A stretch of 64,000 bases of DNA from Carettochelys insculpta (lineage: Eukaryota; Chordata; Testudines; Carettochelyidae): assembly GCF_033958435.1 (NCBI RefSeq), contig NC_134138.1, positions 269,429,798 through 269,493,797 on the forward strand, read 5' to 3'. The translations under genes were made by a program, and so were the position numbers. Positions 47,332 through 59,160 of this stretch are shown here, piece after piece (the stretch's first letter is position 1; every line of letters begins with the position of its first letter). The notes beneath the pieces are model-generated. The model worked only from the letters and a program-made list of their open reading frames with translations. It was not told the origin of the DNA and did no database searches.

Positions 47332-47640
47332 TAGCATAGCCATGTTGGTCTGCAGGTATTAAGAGAGACAAGGTGGGCAAAAAAGTCTCTTATTGAACTA
47401 ACTTCTGTTGGAGAAGTACAAGATTCTCAAATACTAAAAGCTCATCTTCAGGTTGAGGAAAGGTACCCCGTGTCACAGCTAAATACAAGGCAGAATGTAG
47501 CACAAGTAGTGAATGCATATTAATGGAGCAGATCACCTGGAAAACTCATCTCTTTCCCCAACAGAAGTTTAACCAATAAGCAATATTACCTCACCCACCT
47601 TGCCCCTCTAATATCCTTGAACCAACATAGCTACACCACC
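47332..47640. mobile_element. Foldback element with 80-bp inverted arms
   Basis: Left arm 47332-47411 ('agcatagccatgttggtct' ... 'aacttctgttgg') and right arm 47558-47635 ('ccaacagaagttt' ... 'accaacatagctac') are imperfect reverse complements with a 146-bp middle. Widespread wording in turtle DNA as I recall. Its left arm resembles the start of the repeat at 57556. Confidence 0.65.
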
Positions 47641-49771
47641 ACTCCAATCAGTTGGGGGCTCATTTATAAGCAGGACAACAAGCCACTGCAAACTGGACAG
47701 ACCAATTCATTTCACCCAGGCCAAAGACCTACGTTCATGTGCATACACATGCATGTACACAGACACCCACCGACTCCCAAAGATGGCAGAAACTTTAAGG
47801 CCTCATTTACAAGGTCAAGTTAATTCTAAAAAATATCACAGCAACTGGGGAGAAGCAGGGCAACAATGGGTTAAAAACCATGTTAAATATATAGCTATCC
47901 CATCTCCTTACCCCAACTCTTCTTGTGATAATACAGTAAGTAGGCATTTAAAATTAGCATTTGAGAGAGCTGTTTATTATTCCATGTTTAAAGCAGTAAG
48001 AAACGAAGCCGTCCCTGTCGCATTCAGCCACAGGGAAACCCTCTTGGTGCATAGTAGGATGGAATCCTCCAGGATTTTGATCCTAATAGCATCTGTAGCT
48101 GGGAAAGTTTGGAAGGTGCTGAAGGCTGGGCAGGGAACGCCACCAGTTTGCTACCTACGGAGATAGCCTGTCTTCAGCAAGAAATCTGTGCTATATATAC
48201 ACAAAACCAGGTCCAGGAATCCCTCCTGGCACTTGTGCAGAGATAGATCAGTGGGGCCCTCTGGATAACTGGCAGAATAAATTACTTCCTTTAGCGAGAT
48301 CAGCAAGCCAGTTCCTTCTGACTGCCAGTTCGTCTCCCTCAAGTTATGCTGGTTTACAAAAGGTTTCAGCTCAAAATGGTGTGGGGGTAAGGAGGGGGAG
48401 GAGAGGGCTGGATGGAGGAATAGAACAGCATGAATGGAGGTTGGCTGTTGGGGTTCTTGCCCCTCTGTGTAGCTGGACCCACTTAATACAAGGTGGACTG
48501 GCACTGAATGTCTTGTTTAGTTCACACACAATCCAGCACTGTATAGAACAGGTTTTTTGGGTTGTTTTTTTTTTATTTTCTAGGTAAGAGTCATCCATCA
48601 CTGGCCTGTGCAATGGTACTACGCCAATCAGAATTCACCCTATGGCTACACTACATCACAGTTGGGTAACCCAGTAAGTACAATTTGCCATCTATTCAAT
48701 CAAGTACTGGAGCTAAAACTTGGCTGGCATTTACAAAACAGTCAGCAAAAGGAGAAATGTTAACTATCATACAGTGTTATTTAGAAGCCAGTTCCGTTTC
48801 CATTTCCACAGAAACAATTAGGTAACAAGCACCAGGCCGACTCCAAGAAAGCCAGATCGCTTCACCCTTGCCAGGGTTATGTTGCTGAGTAATACTGGGT
48901 ATCAAGAGCATTAAGGCAGGCATTTAGAATTCATCTAGTAAAAACATCTGCAGAAAAATCTTTCCGTTTCTTGAATCTCCTTAAGTTCCCAAAGGTATTT
49001 GCTAAGGTTTCTGTTAAAATGGTGCTCTATGCTAGCTCAAAAAGACCTTCTGTCTTAAAGAAAGTGTAAAGAAACGGTAAACAACCTATGCCACTATCAA
49101 AAATGAAGACCAACTTGAGAACTACATCGCAGTTTGATGTGGCACTTTGTTTCTATAAAAAATGTTTTAAGATGACTAACACTGTGGTAGCCACTCTACC
49201 GCCATAGAAGCTAAAAGGTTTGATTCAAGCTTATGTTGGGTGCGCTTTTACTTTGATTTTACTATACCACAGAAGCAACTTCTAATCTTTCCATCATCTT
49301 CATGACTTAACATAAGATCACTGAAACCTCTTCAGAATTATCATCTCATGGCCTTCATGAAGCACTGGATAAGCCCTTGGCCTTACCATCAGTATAGCCA
49401 AAAGGAAGTTAATTTGAAATCAGTGCTTTCCTTAATGTTAGCAACAAGAAAACAAAGATGCTTCCCATTTACAAACTTTTCTTGGGATGAATAAACTCAG
49501 AAGCTGAATGATGAGTGGTTTATTTATCTGGGATATAGTTATTATCAAGTACAAGAATTTGAAGATACTTCCTATTAATACAATAATAATTATACCCTAG
49601 ACTAATATATTCCTCAATATTTATCTATCTGAGTTTGCTCAGCCCAAGGTACAGTTATTTACCTCAGAAAAAGTACCTACAAGTTTCTATGAAATTAGTA
49701 GTTATTCCCATTTTAAATGGGGCTACAAAACTGTAAGTGAATACTGAAACATGGTTGTAAAACAGGGATAG
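47641..49771 (-). other. Intronic stretch, nothing recognised
   Basis: No exon signal and no repeat family recognised; only short open frames. Confidence 0.4.
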
Positions 49772-49870
49772 TCTTAAGAACAAGTTAGACAAACACCCGT
49801 CTGGGTATATATGGTTCTGTCTCAGCACAAGGAGGTGCCATCCAGCTCTACCTTTCTATGATTCTACTAT
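49772..49870 (+). mobile_element. CR1 3'-end fragment, sense
   Basis: 'aagaacaagttagacaaaca' and a closing 'cctttctatgattctac' match the sense CR1 3' terminus. Confidence 0.6.
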
Positions 49871-52673
49871 TTGTATTACTGTAGCGCATACAGGCCAGAG
49901 CTATGTTATTCTAGATGTTGAAGAGACATGAGACAGTCCCTAATCTCCCAGCTGCCAAAATTTTTGATCAGATATTGTAAGACTATATACAATAAGTAGA
50001 TGAAAACAGACAAAGCAAAAACACAAAATTAACACTGTTCAATGGTCACAGCCAACGAGATACCTAACAATTTTTAAGGCAAAAAACTCACACGCTTTCG
50101 TACAATCTTCCCTACAACTGCCTGAGACCAAATGAAGCCTATATAACGAAGGCCCCAGATATTTCAGTATTTCCATCATACACTGCAAGAGGAGAGTGAA
50201 AGTAAGATACTTCCCTCACCATGTTCTCACACTCAATTCCATATGGCTTACTCCCTTCTCTGAAGATCAGGCTTGCTCTGCACACTCTTTCCCGCCCTTC
50301 CCTCTGCCCCCAGGCAAGCTTTCCCAAGAATTTACCGAGGTCAGTTTTCCTGGTGGTTTATTTATCCCTGGAAAAGGACAATGTGAATCCATTAGCCCTG
50401 TCAAGAAGGGGAAGGCCACTCTGACCCACCTTCTAGTCCATGTTCCAGTCTCAGACAGACGGGTAAGAGCCCTGAGCAGATGCAAAATTTGTAGTCACAT
50501 CTGTATATGCAAAAATGAGCATATGCGAAGCACATATGCTCAGATTTGCAGGGCTCTACAGATGGGAAGAAAAAGTATTCGAACAGACACTTATTGCCCC
50601 GTGACAGCTTGTTCTGTGACAGAGTACACCAAACCTTTTAGTGGTGTGGAGATTAGAGTACCTTGCCACTTACGCCAGTAATTGCTCCAACTCTTAAGTC
50701 TAAAAATATGCACCTAAGTTTTTTTTTTATTCTTATTAAAATTGTTACAAACAGACTGACTGAAGTTTGCAGCCAAAGCAAAGAAAAACAAAGCAGTTTA
50801 AAGTTAATTGGCCTTTTGGTAATCACCACCTGTCTTTGGAAGCTCAAAGGAATTTATCTGGCCTATACTTGGGTTCACAACAGGAGTAACCTAGTATGAG
50901 AATGTTCTGGAAATTGTTAAGTTTAGCCCCAATAAATATTTGACTTGGGTAAATAGAGAGTTATACAGATTTCTCAAGCAGGGTACATGTACCTTTGTGG
51001 ATACGCCAAGATCTTCTGAGGGTACATCAACTCATCTAGATATCTGGTTAGTTTTATGACAGGCTATAGTAAAACCCTGACTTACATGCTGGTTGCATCT
51101 GAGGCAACTGCACATAAGTTGAATTTTGTGCTAATTGGATGGCAGGATAGAACCCCTGTCAGCTTCATCAGGGAGCCACCTGGCTGGGGCTGGGAAAAGA
51201 ATCCTGGAAACCAGCTAGGCAATGAAGTGCTCCACCTGCTGGCTCCAGCCCCCAGCTCGGGGAAGCTGGGGAGAAGCCGCGTCACCTTACCAGTCAGTCT
51301 CCCCGCTCCCCCAGCTGGGGGAGCCAGGTGGGCAGACAGCCACAGCATGCGCTGTACTGTGCGTAACTAATTTTCCCTGGCTGAACTCCATGATGCACAA
51401 TTTGGAACGAAGGAGGAATTTTTAACCCTATCCAGTGTTATTTTTAAAAAGAGAAAGTGTAATAACATAGGATTACTATTTTCTGCTAATGTCAGGAAAT
51501 ACCCTCAGAAGACTTATGCTACATGCAACTAGCCTGTTGTAGTAAACACTATTCCAAACAATTGCAGATTGCTTTCAATGTCACATATTTGCCTCCAGAT
51601 AATCAAAAAGCACAAAGCAATTTACCTGCATTACAAAGCAAAACAAGTGCTATTCTGTCTCTGCTACCACATGATCATCCCCCTCAGGGGTATGTTTTCT
51701 CTCGGTCACTTATTTTTAAGCTTTATACGACAGAGCCTAAAGTTAAATGGTTGATTACAAAACAGCAGTGCTCTATCAGCTCAGATTAACTGCAGAATGG
51801 AGAGCAGGGTTACACTGATCAAAGCACATAAAAATAATTCCAACATCTCAAAAAACAGAACTTTGTAGGGTACAGAAGGTCACAAGTAATATAAAGTCCT
51901 CTTCTGAAAATAGGACTAGAAAGATTTGCTCATTCAAGAGAAAAAATAGCGAAAAACATTCAGATTGACTGGTCCAGTGCTTCTGCTGTGAGCTGTAAGT
52001 CTCAAAGTCATGGAGAAGGGACAGAAACATAGTGCTATATTGCTGACTGATTCTGACTATAAAGCTGCACAGCTAGTTACAGGAGGAATACAACATAAAT
52101 ATGGAGATGATCCAATGGCATAAAGCCAACAAAGCAGCTTTGCTCTTCCTCTCACCTTCTGCGCCTGGGAAAATTCTTCACCACTGTGCAATGAAGACAT
52201 TTGTGCAGAAATTGATGTTTTTGTGCAGACTTTCCTTCCCCCAATCCCTTACCCCATCCCCCAGAAATGGGCTGCAGAGCTGCTAGCTGCCACTAGGTGG
52301 TGCTAAACCCAGCAGAGAGCAGCCTGCAAACAGACATCACTGCTGGGGAGAGTGAAAGGGAATGGGAGGTTCCTGGGCAGCTGCAGTTTCCCACTTGCCC
52401 TGAAGGAAGGTTGTGTGCAGGAAACTCAGGCTGATGCTGGGTCCCTGGCTCGTATTGCTTCTCACTCTGGATCCCTAAGATAGTCATAAAGGTGTGAACA
52501 GACTTGCACCCCATCTTCTCAGGAAGCCCACTACTACCACCAGGCACTCTAAACACTCACCGGGCCCCTGACAGGCCGAACGGGAGAACTGAAAATTGGT
52601 AGGGGGCCTGGTTCACAGCAAACCTGAGGATCCTGACATCACCCTGGAAGACTGAAATGTGAAAATAGGGATC
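49871..52673 (-). other. Intronic stretch with one Tigger-like remnant
   Basis: 51066-51372 looks like a decayed Tigger-like MITE ('tagtaaaaccctgactta' left; GC-rich core; 'tactgtgcgtaacta' right). The rest is unrecognised. Confidence 0.4.
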
Positions 52674-52681
52674 CCTTAAAT

Positions 52682-53404
52682 CAGGAATGGGGAACCTACA
52701 GCCCACATCCAACCCACAGCTTGTGTGGATTCAACCACCAAGACTCAGACCTCTGGCCCACTGTGGGGTGGGGTGGGGTGTGGAGTCCTGAGTCTCAGGC
52801 AGATCCAGGACACAGGTTCTGCCTGGCAAGAGAAAGAAGCAGGCCTATGTGGGGTCACTGCCACTTCCCCTCCCTCTCTTAATCCCCAGCTGCAGGAACA
52901 GCAGCACGGAGCAGCACCGCCTACAGGCTTTCCTCACCCCGCTGTGATTGTCTGGATTTATGGCCAGAGCAGCAGGGTACATGAAGCCATGTGAACCCCC
53001 ACAGAGGTGTGCCAGGTAAGTGGCCCACCTCAATGCCTAGACCCACATCCCTAGACTGCTCCTGCATTCCCCCCCTCCAGCCCTCCCAGTGTGCTCTCAT
53101 GCTCACTCCTGCTCAGACTCCATACCCCAAGCCTGCTTTCTGGCAGCCCCCTCCCACAACGAATCCCTCATTTCACTGAGCCTTGAGGGGAACGACAAAA
53201 AAAAAAAAAAATCTAGGAGCCCTACCGCCCCCAGGCTCTGGGGCTGGCGCGTGAGTTGAGTGGGGTTTCATTTCAGTCAAGGACCACATCCACAAGAGTT
53301 TGGGTTTTTTTTTTGTTTTGTTTTCTCCTTTTCATTTGTGCGGCTTCCCACTGGATTTCCTGTGGGTCAGTGATTCCTGACCCAAATAAGGTTCCCCACC
53401 CCTG
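52682..53404. mobile_element. hAT-type MITE, 723 bp, perfect 8-bp duplication
   Basis: The octamer 'ccttaaat' occurs at 52674-52681 and 53405-53412. The ends 'caggaatggggaacct' and 'aggttccccacccctg' are inverted. No transposase remains. The perfect duplication marks it as the youngest of the hAT copies here. An A-run lies at about 53196-53209 and a T-run at about 53307-53317. Confidence 0.85.
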
Positions 53405-53681
53405 CCTTAAATGGTGAAATGAGACCATGCTGTGCTGACATGGGACAGGTGGTCCAAAAATGAAGGGGACACAAGCTAGTGCATAATTACTAGTACAACA
53501 CAGTCAGCTGTCCCATGAAAAGGCATCTTTCAAGTTCCTTCAGGTGTCTGGATAGGACAGATGCTGGAAGGTATTAAAAACCTTTGCTCCATTCTCCTCT
53601 GTAGGTCCTGCCAATGGAGCAGGACAGAGAACGAGGAAAGCTGCTGAAGCCTTTAATACTTCCTCAAAGTTGTCGAATAAC

Positions 53682-55480
53682 AGAATCATAGAATACTAGA
53701 ACTTGAAGGGACCTCGAAAGGTCATCCAGTCCAATCCTCTGTAGTCATGGCATGACCAAGCACTAGCTACATCATCCCTCACAGATGCTTATCTGACCTG
53801 CTCTTAAATATCTCCAACCATGGAAATTCCATAACTGCCATAGACAATTTATTCCAACGCTTAACCACCCTGACAAAGTTTTTTTCACATACCCAACCGA
53901 AACCTCCCTTGCTGCAATTTAAAAACATTGTTTCTTTTCCTATCATCAAGGCTAAGAAAAATGTTTCTCTCCTCCTTGTAACTACCTTTTAGATATCTGA
54001 AAGCTGTTACGTCCCCTCTATGTTCCCTCAGGTTCCAAACTAAATAAACCCAGGTCTTTCAATCCTACCTCATAGGTCATATTTTTTAGACCTTCAATCA
54101 TTTTATTGCTCTTCTCTGAACCTTCTCCAATTTTTCCACATCCTTCCTGAAATGTGGTGCTCAGAACTGGACACAATATTCCAACTGAGAGCCAGTCAGC
54201 ACAAGGTAAAGCAGAAATATTACTTGCTTATGACACTCCTGTTAACATATTCCAGAACGAGGTTTGCTCTTTTATGCAGGGGTGGGGTGGGGGTGGGTGG
54301 GAACAGTCTCACAGGCCATGTCTACACTACAGCAATGCTTTAAAAGAGGCTCTTCTGGAAGATCTTTTGACAGAGCGCATCAGCACAACCCTCCGCTCAT
54401 TCCAAAGAGCAGGCCAGGGATCAAAAAAATACATTGCCATAAGGACTCCTTTTTGGAAAAAAGGGCCTATGGAGCATCTACACATGGCTTTCCCCCCCAC
54501 TCAAGAAGTGTTCAAAAGGAGGCGCTTTTCCTGATCTGGGAGCAGAAGAGGGCTTCCAGAAGAAGGGCTACATTCTTTTGATTTCAGATTGAAAGAGCAC
54601 ATTTCTGTGGACACTATGTGTTTTTTTTTTAAAAGGGGCCTGATTTCCCAAAACAACTTGCTAGTGTAGTTGCAGCCATACTGTTTACTCATATTTAGCT
54701 TGTGGTCCACTATGACCCCTAGATCCCTTTCTGCAGTACTCCTTCCTAGGCACTTCCCATTCTGTATGTGTGAAACTGATGGTTCCTCCCTAAGTGCCAC
54801 ATATTACATTTGTCCTTACTGAACGTTATCGTATTTATCTCAGACCATTTCTCCAGCTTGGTCAGATCATTTTGATTTATAACTGTCCTACAAAGCTCGT
54901 GCAATCCTTCCCAGCTTGGTACCATCCACAAACTTTATAAGTGTATTCTCGATGCCATTATCTAAGTTGCTGATGAAAATTTAGAACAGAACCAGTCCCA
55001 AGATTGATCCATGCAGAACTCTACTTGTTACACCCTTCCAGTGTGACTGTGAACCACTGGATAACGGTTCTCAGAACAGATATCAATCAGTTAGGCAACC
55101 ACTTTATAGTAACCTTATCTATTGTTTGCCTAGTTTATAAATAAGAAGCTCATGTGAGATTGTATCAAATGCTTTGACTAAAGTCTACACTTATTGCTTC
55201 TTCCTTATCCATAAGGCTTGTTATCCTATTTAAGACAAATCGGTCCTCTCTCATCACTTCATTTTCTTCCAGATTTTTGGAAGATGGATTCCTTAATTAT
55301 TTCCTCCACTATCTTTCCTGGCACAGAAGTTAAGCTGACTAGTCTGTAGTTTCCTGGGTTTTCCTTACTTCCCTTTTTACAGATGGGCACTGTATTTGCC
55401 CACTTCCAGTATTTTGGAATCTTTCCCACCTTCCAAATCACTGGAGTAGTTAGGCTAAGAGACGTAAGAGTAGTCCTGGA
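53682..55480 (-). mobile_element. CR1 LINE, antisense, split by a MITE
   Basis: It starts at the 3' end ('gaatcatagaatactagaac', 'aaggtcatccagtccaatcc'). It continues into the reverse transcriptase, read on the minus strand as PKYWKWANTVPICKKGSKEN and PGNYRLVSLTSVPGKIVEEI at 55260-55450. Interrupted at 54314-54677. Many stops. The 5' part is replaced by unrelated gag-like sequence. Confidence 0.85.
54314..54677. mobile_element. MITE inside the CR1 copy
   Basis: 'ggccatgtctacactacag' and 'gctagtgtagttgcagcc' are inverted ends. CR1 wording resumes directly after ('catatttagcttgtggtcca'). Internal 'aaagaggctcttctggaaga' and 'aggaggcgcttttcctgat' are mirrored. Harbinger or hAT origin not settled. 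Confidence 0.6.
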
Positions 55481-56065
55481 GTTCATCTTCTCTGAAAAGA
55501 TCAAAGCCCCTTTGATAGGGAGATCCTTACAAGACTGCTGGATCTCCAAGGGGAAACAGAAGCACTGCAACCGTGAGACACTGAAGAGGCAATGGACCTG
55601 GCCACCGAGTCTGCTGCATCCCGGGTTGCCTGCAAAAAGGCCCTGGCTATCACCCTCCTCTCCTCCACCAGCAAGCTCCTCCAACGTGGAGCCCAAGATT
55701 CTGAAATCCATCTGCCCAGCAATGTGTACTGGCGAACAATACTGAGGTGTAGCCCCCCCAGCATAAGCCTTTCTCACCAAAAGGTGGGGTCTGTTGGGGA
55801 GTTTTGCGCTTTAGGTATTGCCCCTCATAAGCCTTGCCTCTTCCCACAATTGGTCGCAGAGACGACCAGGTAGCCAAGGGGTCGGGGGGTGCAAGTGTGA
55901 GATGAAAATATTGGAATTCTTAACCCATGGCATGTACAAAATACTTCCCAGGGCTCTTTGATGTGGGAAAGATTCAGAGGGGTTGCCAAAAGGATTTTCA
56001 CTGGCCTCATTGAGAAGTAAAGAATTCGAAAAGCCTGCAGCAGTCAGAGCATCAGCCAAGCTGCA
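55481..56065 (-). pseudogene. Retrotransposon gag-like pseudogene
   Basis: Minus-strand readings in several frames show LVRKAYAGGATPQYCSPVH, RAFLQATRDAADSVARSIAS, DLPIKGALIFSEK and SRTTLTSL. These follow the order of the gag-like protein of DIRS- or Gypsy-type retrotransposons that I know from turtles (the 'DAADSAART' and 'DLPF.G..LFS' blocks). Frameshifts separate the blocks. It ends against the CR1 fragment at about 55480. Confidence 0.5.
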
Positions 56066-57550
56066 GAGGATTCTTCTACTACTTCCAGCTGTAAGCCAAA
56101 GCTGGAGGCTGCCCCTTTCAGCAGCTTATGTATGTTATCAAGTTAGAGGAAAGGCGTGTTTCTTTGGAGCACAACCAGTTACAGAAGCTTGTCAAATGTG
56201 TCATCTTGGCCTCTTCCCTACCTCCACGACCACAATAGGCAGACATGGAGGAGGCCCATCACAAGTAATAATCAGGCCCCTCCTCCCTACAAAGATGGGT
56301 TATTATTCCATTAGAGGACACTCAAGATATCATGACTTACTTAAGATGAAAGAATTTAGATAATTTCTTTCAGTGGATCCATTCTATGCTTTACAAGTGC
56401 CTTCTCTCATACCCTAAGAATGAGATTAATGCCTTAGATGACTTACTAAATGTTTTAAGGATAGCATTTCATCGATCCTTAGTATACAGAATTAACAGAG
56501 GTTAAGGAAATTTGAAAAAATAAAATGGAAAGCAGTTAGTATTTTGTACAAAAAGAAATACCAACAGCTGCCCCAACAAGCATCTCTAATAACAAACTTG
56601 CACCTATAAAATGGAAAGAATACCAAACAAATCAGTTCTAGTTTGACTAAAATATGCCTCAAATGCCGAACTACATCATCTCAGAATTATGTGAACAGCT
56701 TTAAATGATATAAAACGGCTCATGGAGTGAACACAAAATTACAGAAATTTGATCATTCACACTCTGAATGCTGCTGTCTGTAGGACATAGAAGGTGATGC
56801 ACCAAATGATCTAGTGGCACAGGCAACAGAAATTCTAGAATAGAATGACTGCCTGGTTTCAAAACGTATGTAAATAAATAAGACAGGGCAACGGGAAGAA
56901 GGCAAGCAGATTGCAATTCGACTGCTCAGGGCCTTGTTACAAATGCTGCTTATTCACTTTTTGAAGTTTCTCTTCCATGACATTAGCTAATAGTTAATGC
57001 AAGAGGGTGGGAAACACAGACATGTGGTTTTATTCCCTATTCCAAGTAGCTGTATGACCTTGGCCAAGTAGCAAACCATTGGTGCTCCAGCTACAGAACA
57101 GGTTAAGTTAGCATAACAGATGACTGAAAAGTGGTGGAAACAGAATAACTGCAAGGGGCATTTGGTGACGAGCACAAGGGAAGGGGAGAGGGCGACATGT
57201 TTCCACCATCACACCTTAGTGGACTAATCAGGCTATTTTCAATTCAAGTTTGCTGGACACTCCCTGCTACCGAAAAGGGGGCTTTTGTCCAGGTGTTCTT
57301 GAAATCTGAGTTCCTGTGTCAGAGTCCAGAGGCTAAAAATAGACTGGGAAATTCTTCTGTGTCTTCCTCCACTGAGTCCTTGGATTTCCTGATCTCATTT
57401 CCTCTATAGCAATTGTGACAGAGGGTGAGCACAAAGCTGCTTTAACAGCTGCCGCAAGCTGTTATATAAATCAATGAGAAGGCATACTGTGGAGTCACAA
57501 CGTCTGCTTTTTACCCCTAGAGACCCAGATAATTTTGCAATGCCCACTTT
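56066..57550 (-). other. Intronic stretch, nothing recognised
   Basis: AT-rich unique-looking sequence; no exon or repeat family identified. Confidence 0.4.
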
Positions 57551-57555
57551 CAGCC

Positions 57556-57682
57556 ACTAGTAAAGGGGTAGCCATATTCGTCTGTTTCAGCAAAAATGAC
57601 GAGGAATCCTGTGGTACCTTAGAGATGAACAAATTTAAAAGGACAAGCTTTCATGGGCTGCAGCCCAGTTAGATGCACAAAT
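57556..57682. mobile_element. Penelope-tail-like dispersed repeat
   Basis: 'gtagccatattcgtctgtt', 'cctgtggtaccttagagatg', 'aacaaatttaaaa' and 'gctttcatgggctgcagccc' follow the order of a very common turtle repeat whose other members are at 32766 and 11095. Diverged single arm. Confidence 0.55.
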
Positions 57683-58329
57683 CAATGAATGAAAGATCCC
57701 AGGTTTGAGCTCAGTTTCCATTTCAAAACTGTCAGATTTACATTGTGTAAATACCTGGGTATACTTGCTGACATGGCAATACTATTTATATATTTATTTG
57801 ACAGGGCTCCAATTCTCACATCTGCTCATTTAAAATGCATATGTTTCTAACTGTGAAAACTGAAGGACAGGAAGGAGGACTTCCTAGGTCTCAACTTCCT
57901 TCCCTGAACCTGGAAATTGATAGTTTTCAGGCCAGCCAAACTAGTGAGGGGGGAGGAAATTCCCTGGATTTATAATTAAATTGGGTATTTACACATATAA
58001 AAGAACCTTTAAAATGGAAAATCATCCTCTGAGCTGCCCAATGTAAGTCAGTATGGCTTTTCCAGCTTTCGAATGCACATTACACTTCTCCCTCTCTCAC
58101 AAGAATAAGAGGCTTGGTGAATGTGTAACACATTATGTATTTAAGCATGTATCAGATAAACTCATATTATATGTATTTACCTGTAGTTCCTATTTTGAAC
58201 GTTGTCTTTTATAATCAAGCAGGTTTGGCACTTTTTAAAAATGAATTCTAAGGTTATATAGTATAAGTAGCCCCCATCAGGACAGACCACTAACTTGCTA
58301 AGTCACTAAACTATGATCCAATACGATTC

Positions 58330-59160
58330 CTGAGCTTAGACCAGTGTTGCACAAGTTTAGGCCTGACAAACGTTTTCATTTGCCCTGAGGCCCACCCCTG
58401 CAGCTGCAAAGAGGGGAGAACTACATGCTGCCCACAGCCCCAGCAAAATCTCTCAGCTCCTACTGGCTGGAAACTGGCCCAGGGGAGCTGAGAGATTTTG
58501 TTGAGGAGGGCATGGGGCAGGGGACAGTAAAGCACAATCTCTCAGCTCCCGTTGACCAGAAACTGACCAATAGGAGCTCAGATATTTTGCAGAGGATGGG
58601 GGCAGTACTCAAAGCTCTCTCCCTCTGCTCCCCATGCAAAGAGTCAGATGGAATAGCCAGTGGGCTGGGGCTGCTGGCAGGCAAGGAAGCCTTCCTGAAA
58701 GTTTTGCTGGTCAGGACTTGCTTAGGTAAATGCCTCCAAGCTAGAGCCTGGTTCTGGCACCACACCCCAACTTCCTCCCAGACGCAGCACCCCCTTCTTT
58801 ACTCCTACCCTAGCCAGAATCCTCTCCTGTACCTATACCCCATCCATGACCCTCCTCTCCCCCTACCCCAGGTCACAACTCCCCCTCACATGCTACACCC
58901 ACTCCTACATCCTTCCCACCAGCCAGAATCCCCTTCTGCCCCCATACCCCATCAGACACTGCACTGCAATACCGCGCCCCAAGTCACAACACACCCCCAT
59001 CCCAACTGCCCCTCAGACCCCACTCTCCTGCACTCCTGTCCCCTACCTCAAGCTCCCTTTTGCACCCATCCCTCCATCCCAGACCCCATGTCCCCTCCAT
59101 AGGAAAGCACAGGCTTAATCAAACTCTTGGAGTGGCCTCCATAAAAAATTATTGCCCATC
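58330..59160. repeat. Repeat with internal hairpin and C-rich tract
   Basis: 'aaaatctctcagctcc' at 58445 faces 'gagctgagagattttg' at 58485, and the unit recurs at 58538. From 58745 to 59100 the plus strand is almost only C, T and A ('cccctacccc', 'cctcagaccccac'), a strand-biased tract that explains the 225-codon open frame. Possibly a MITE with an expanded core. Confidence 0.5.

Noticed and set aside
58425..59102. 225-codon plus frame rich in Pro, His and Thr
   Set aside because: Produced by the C-rich tract; no domain and no codon structure.
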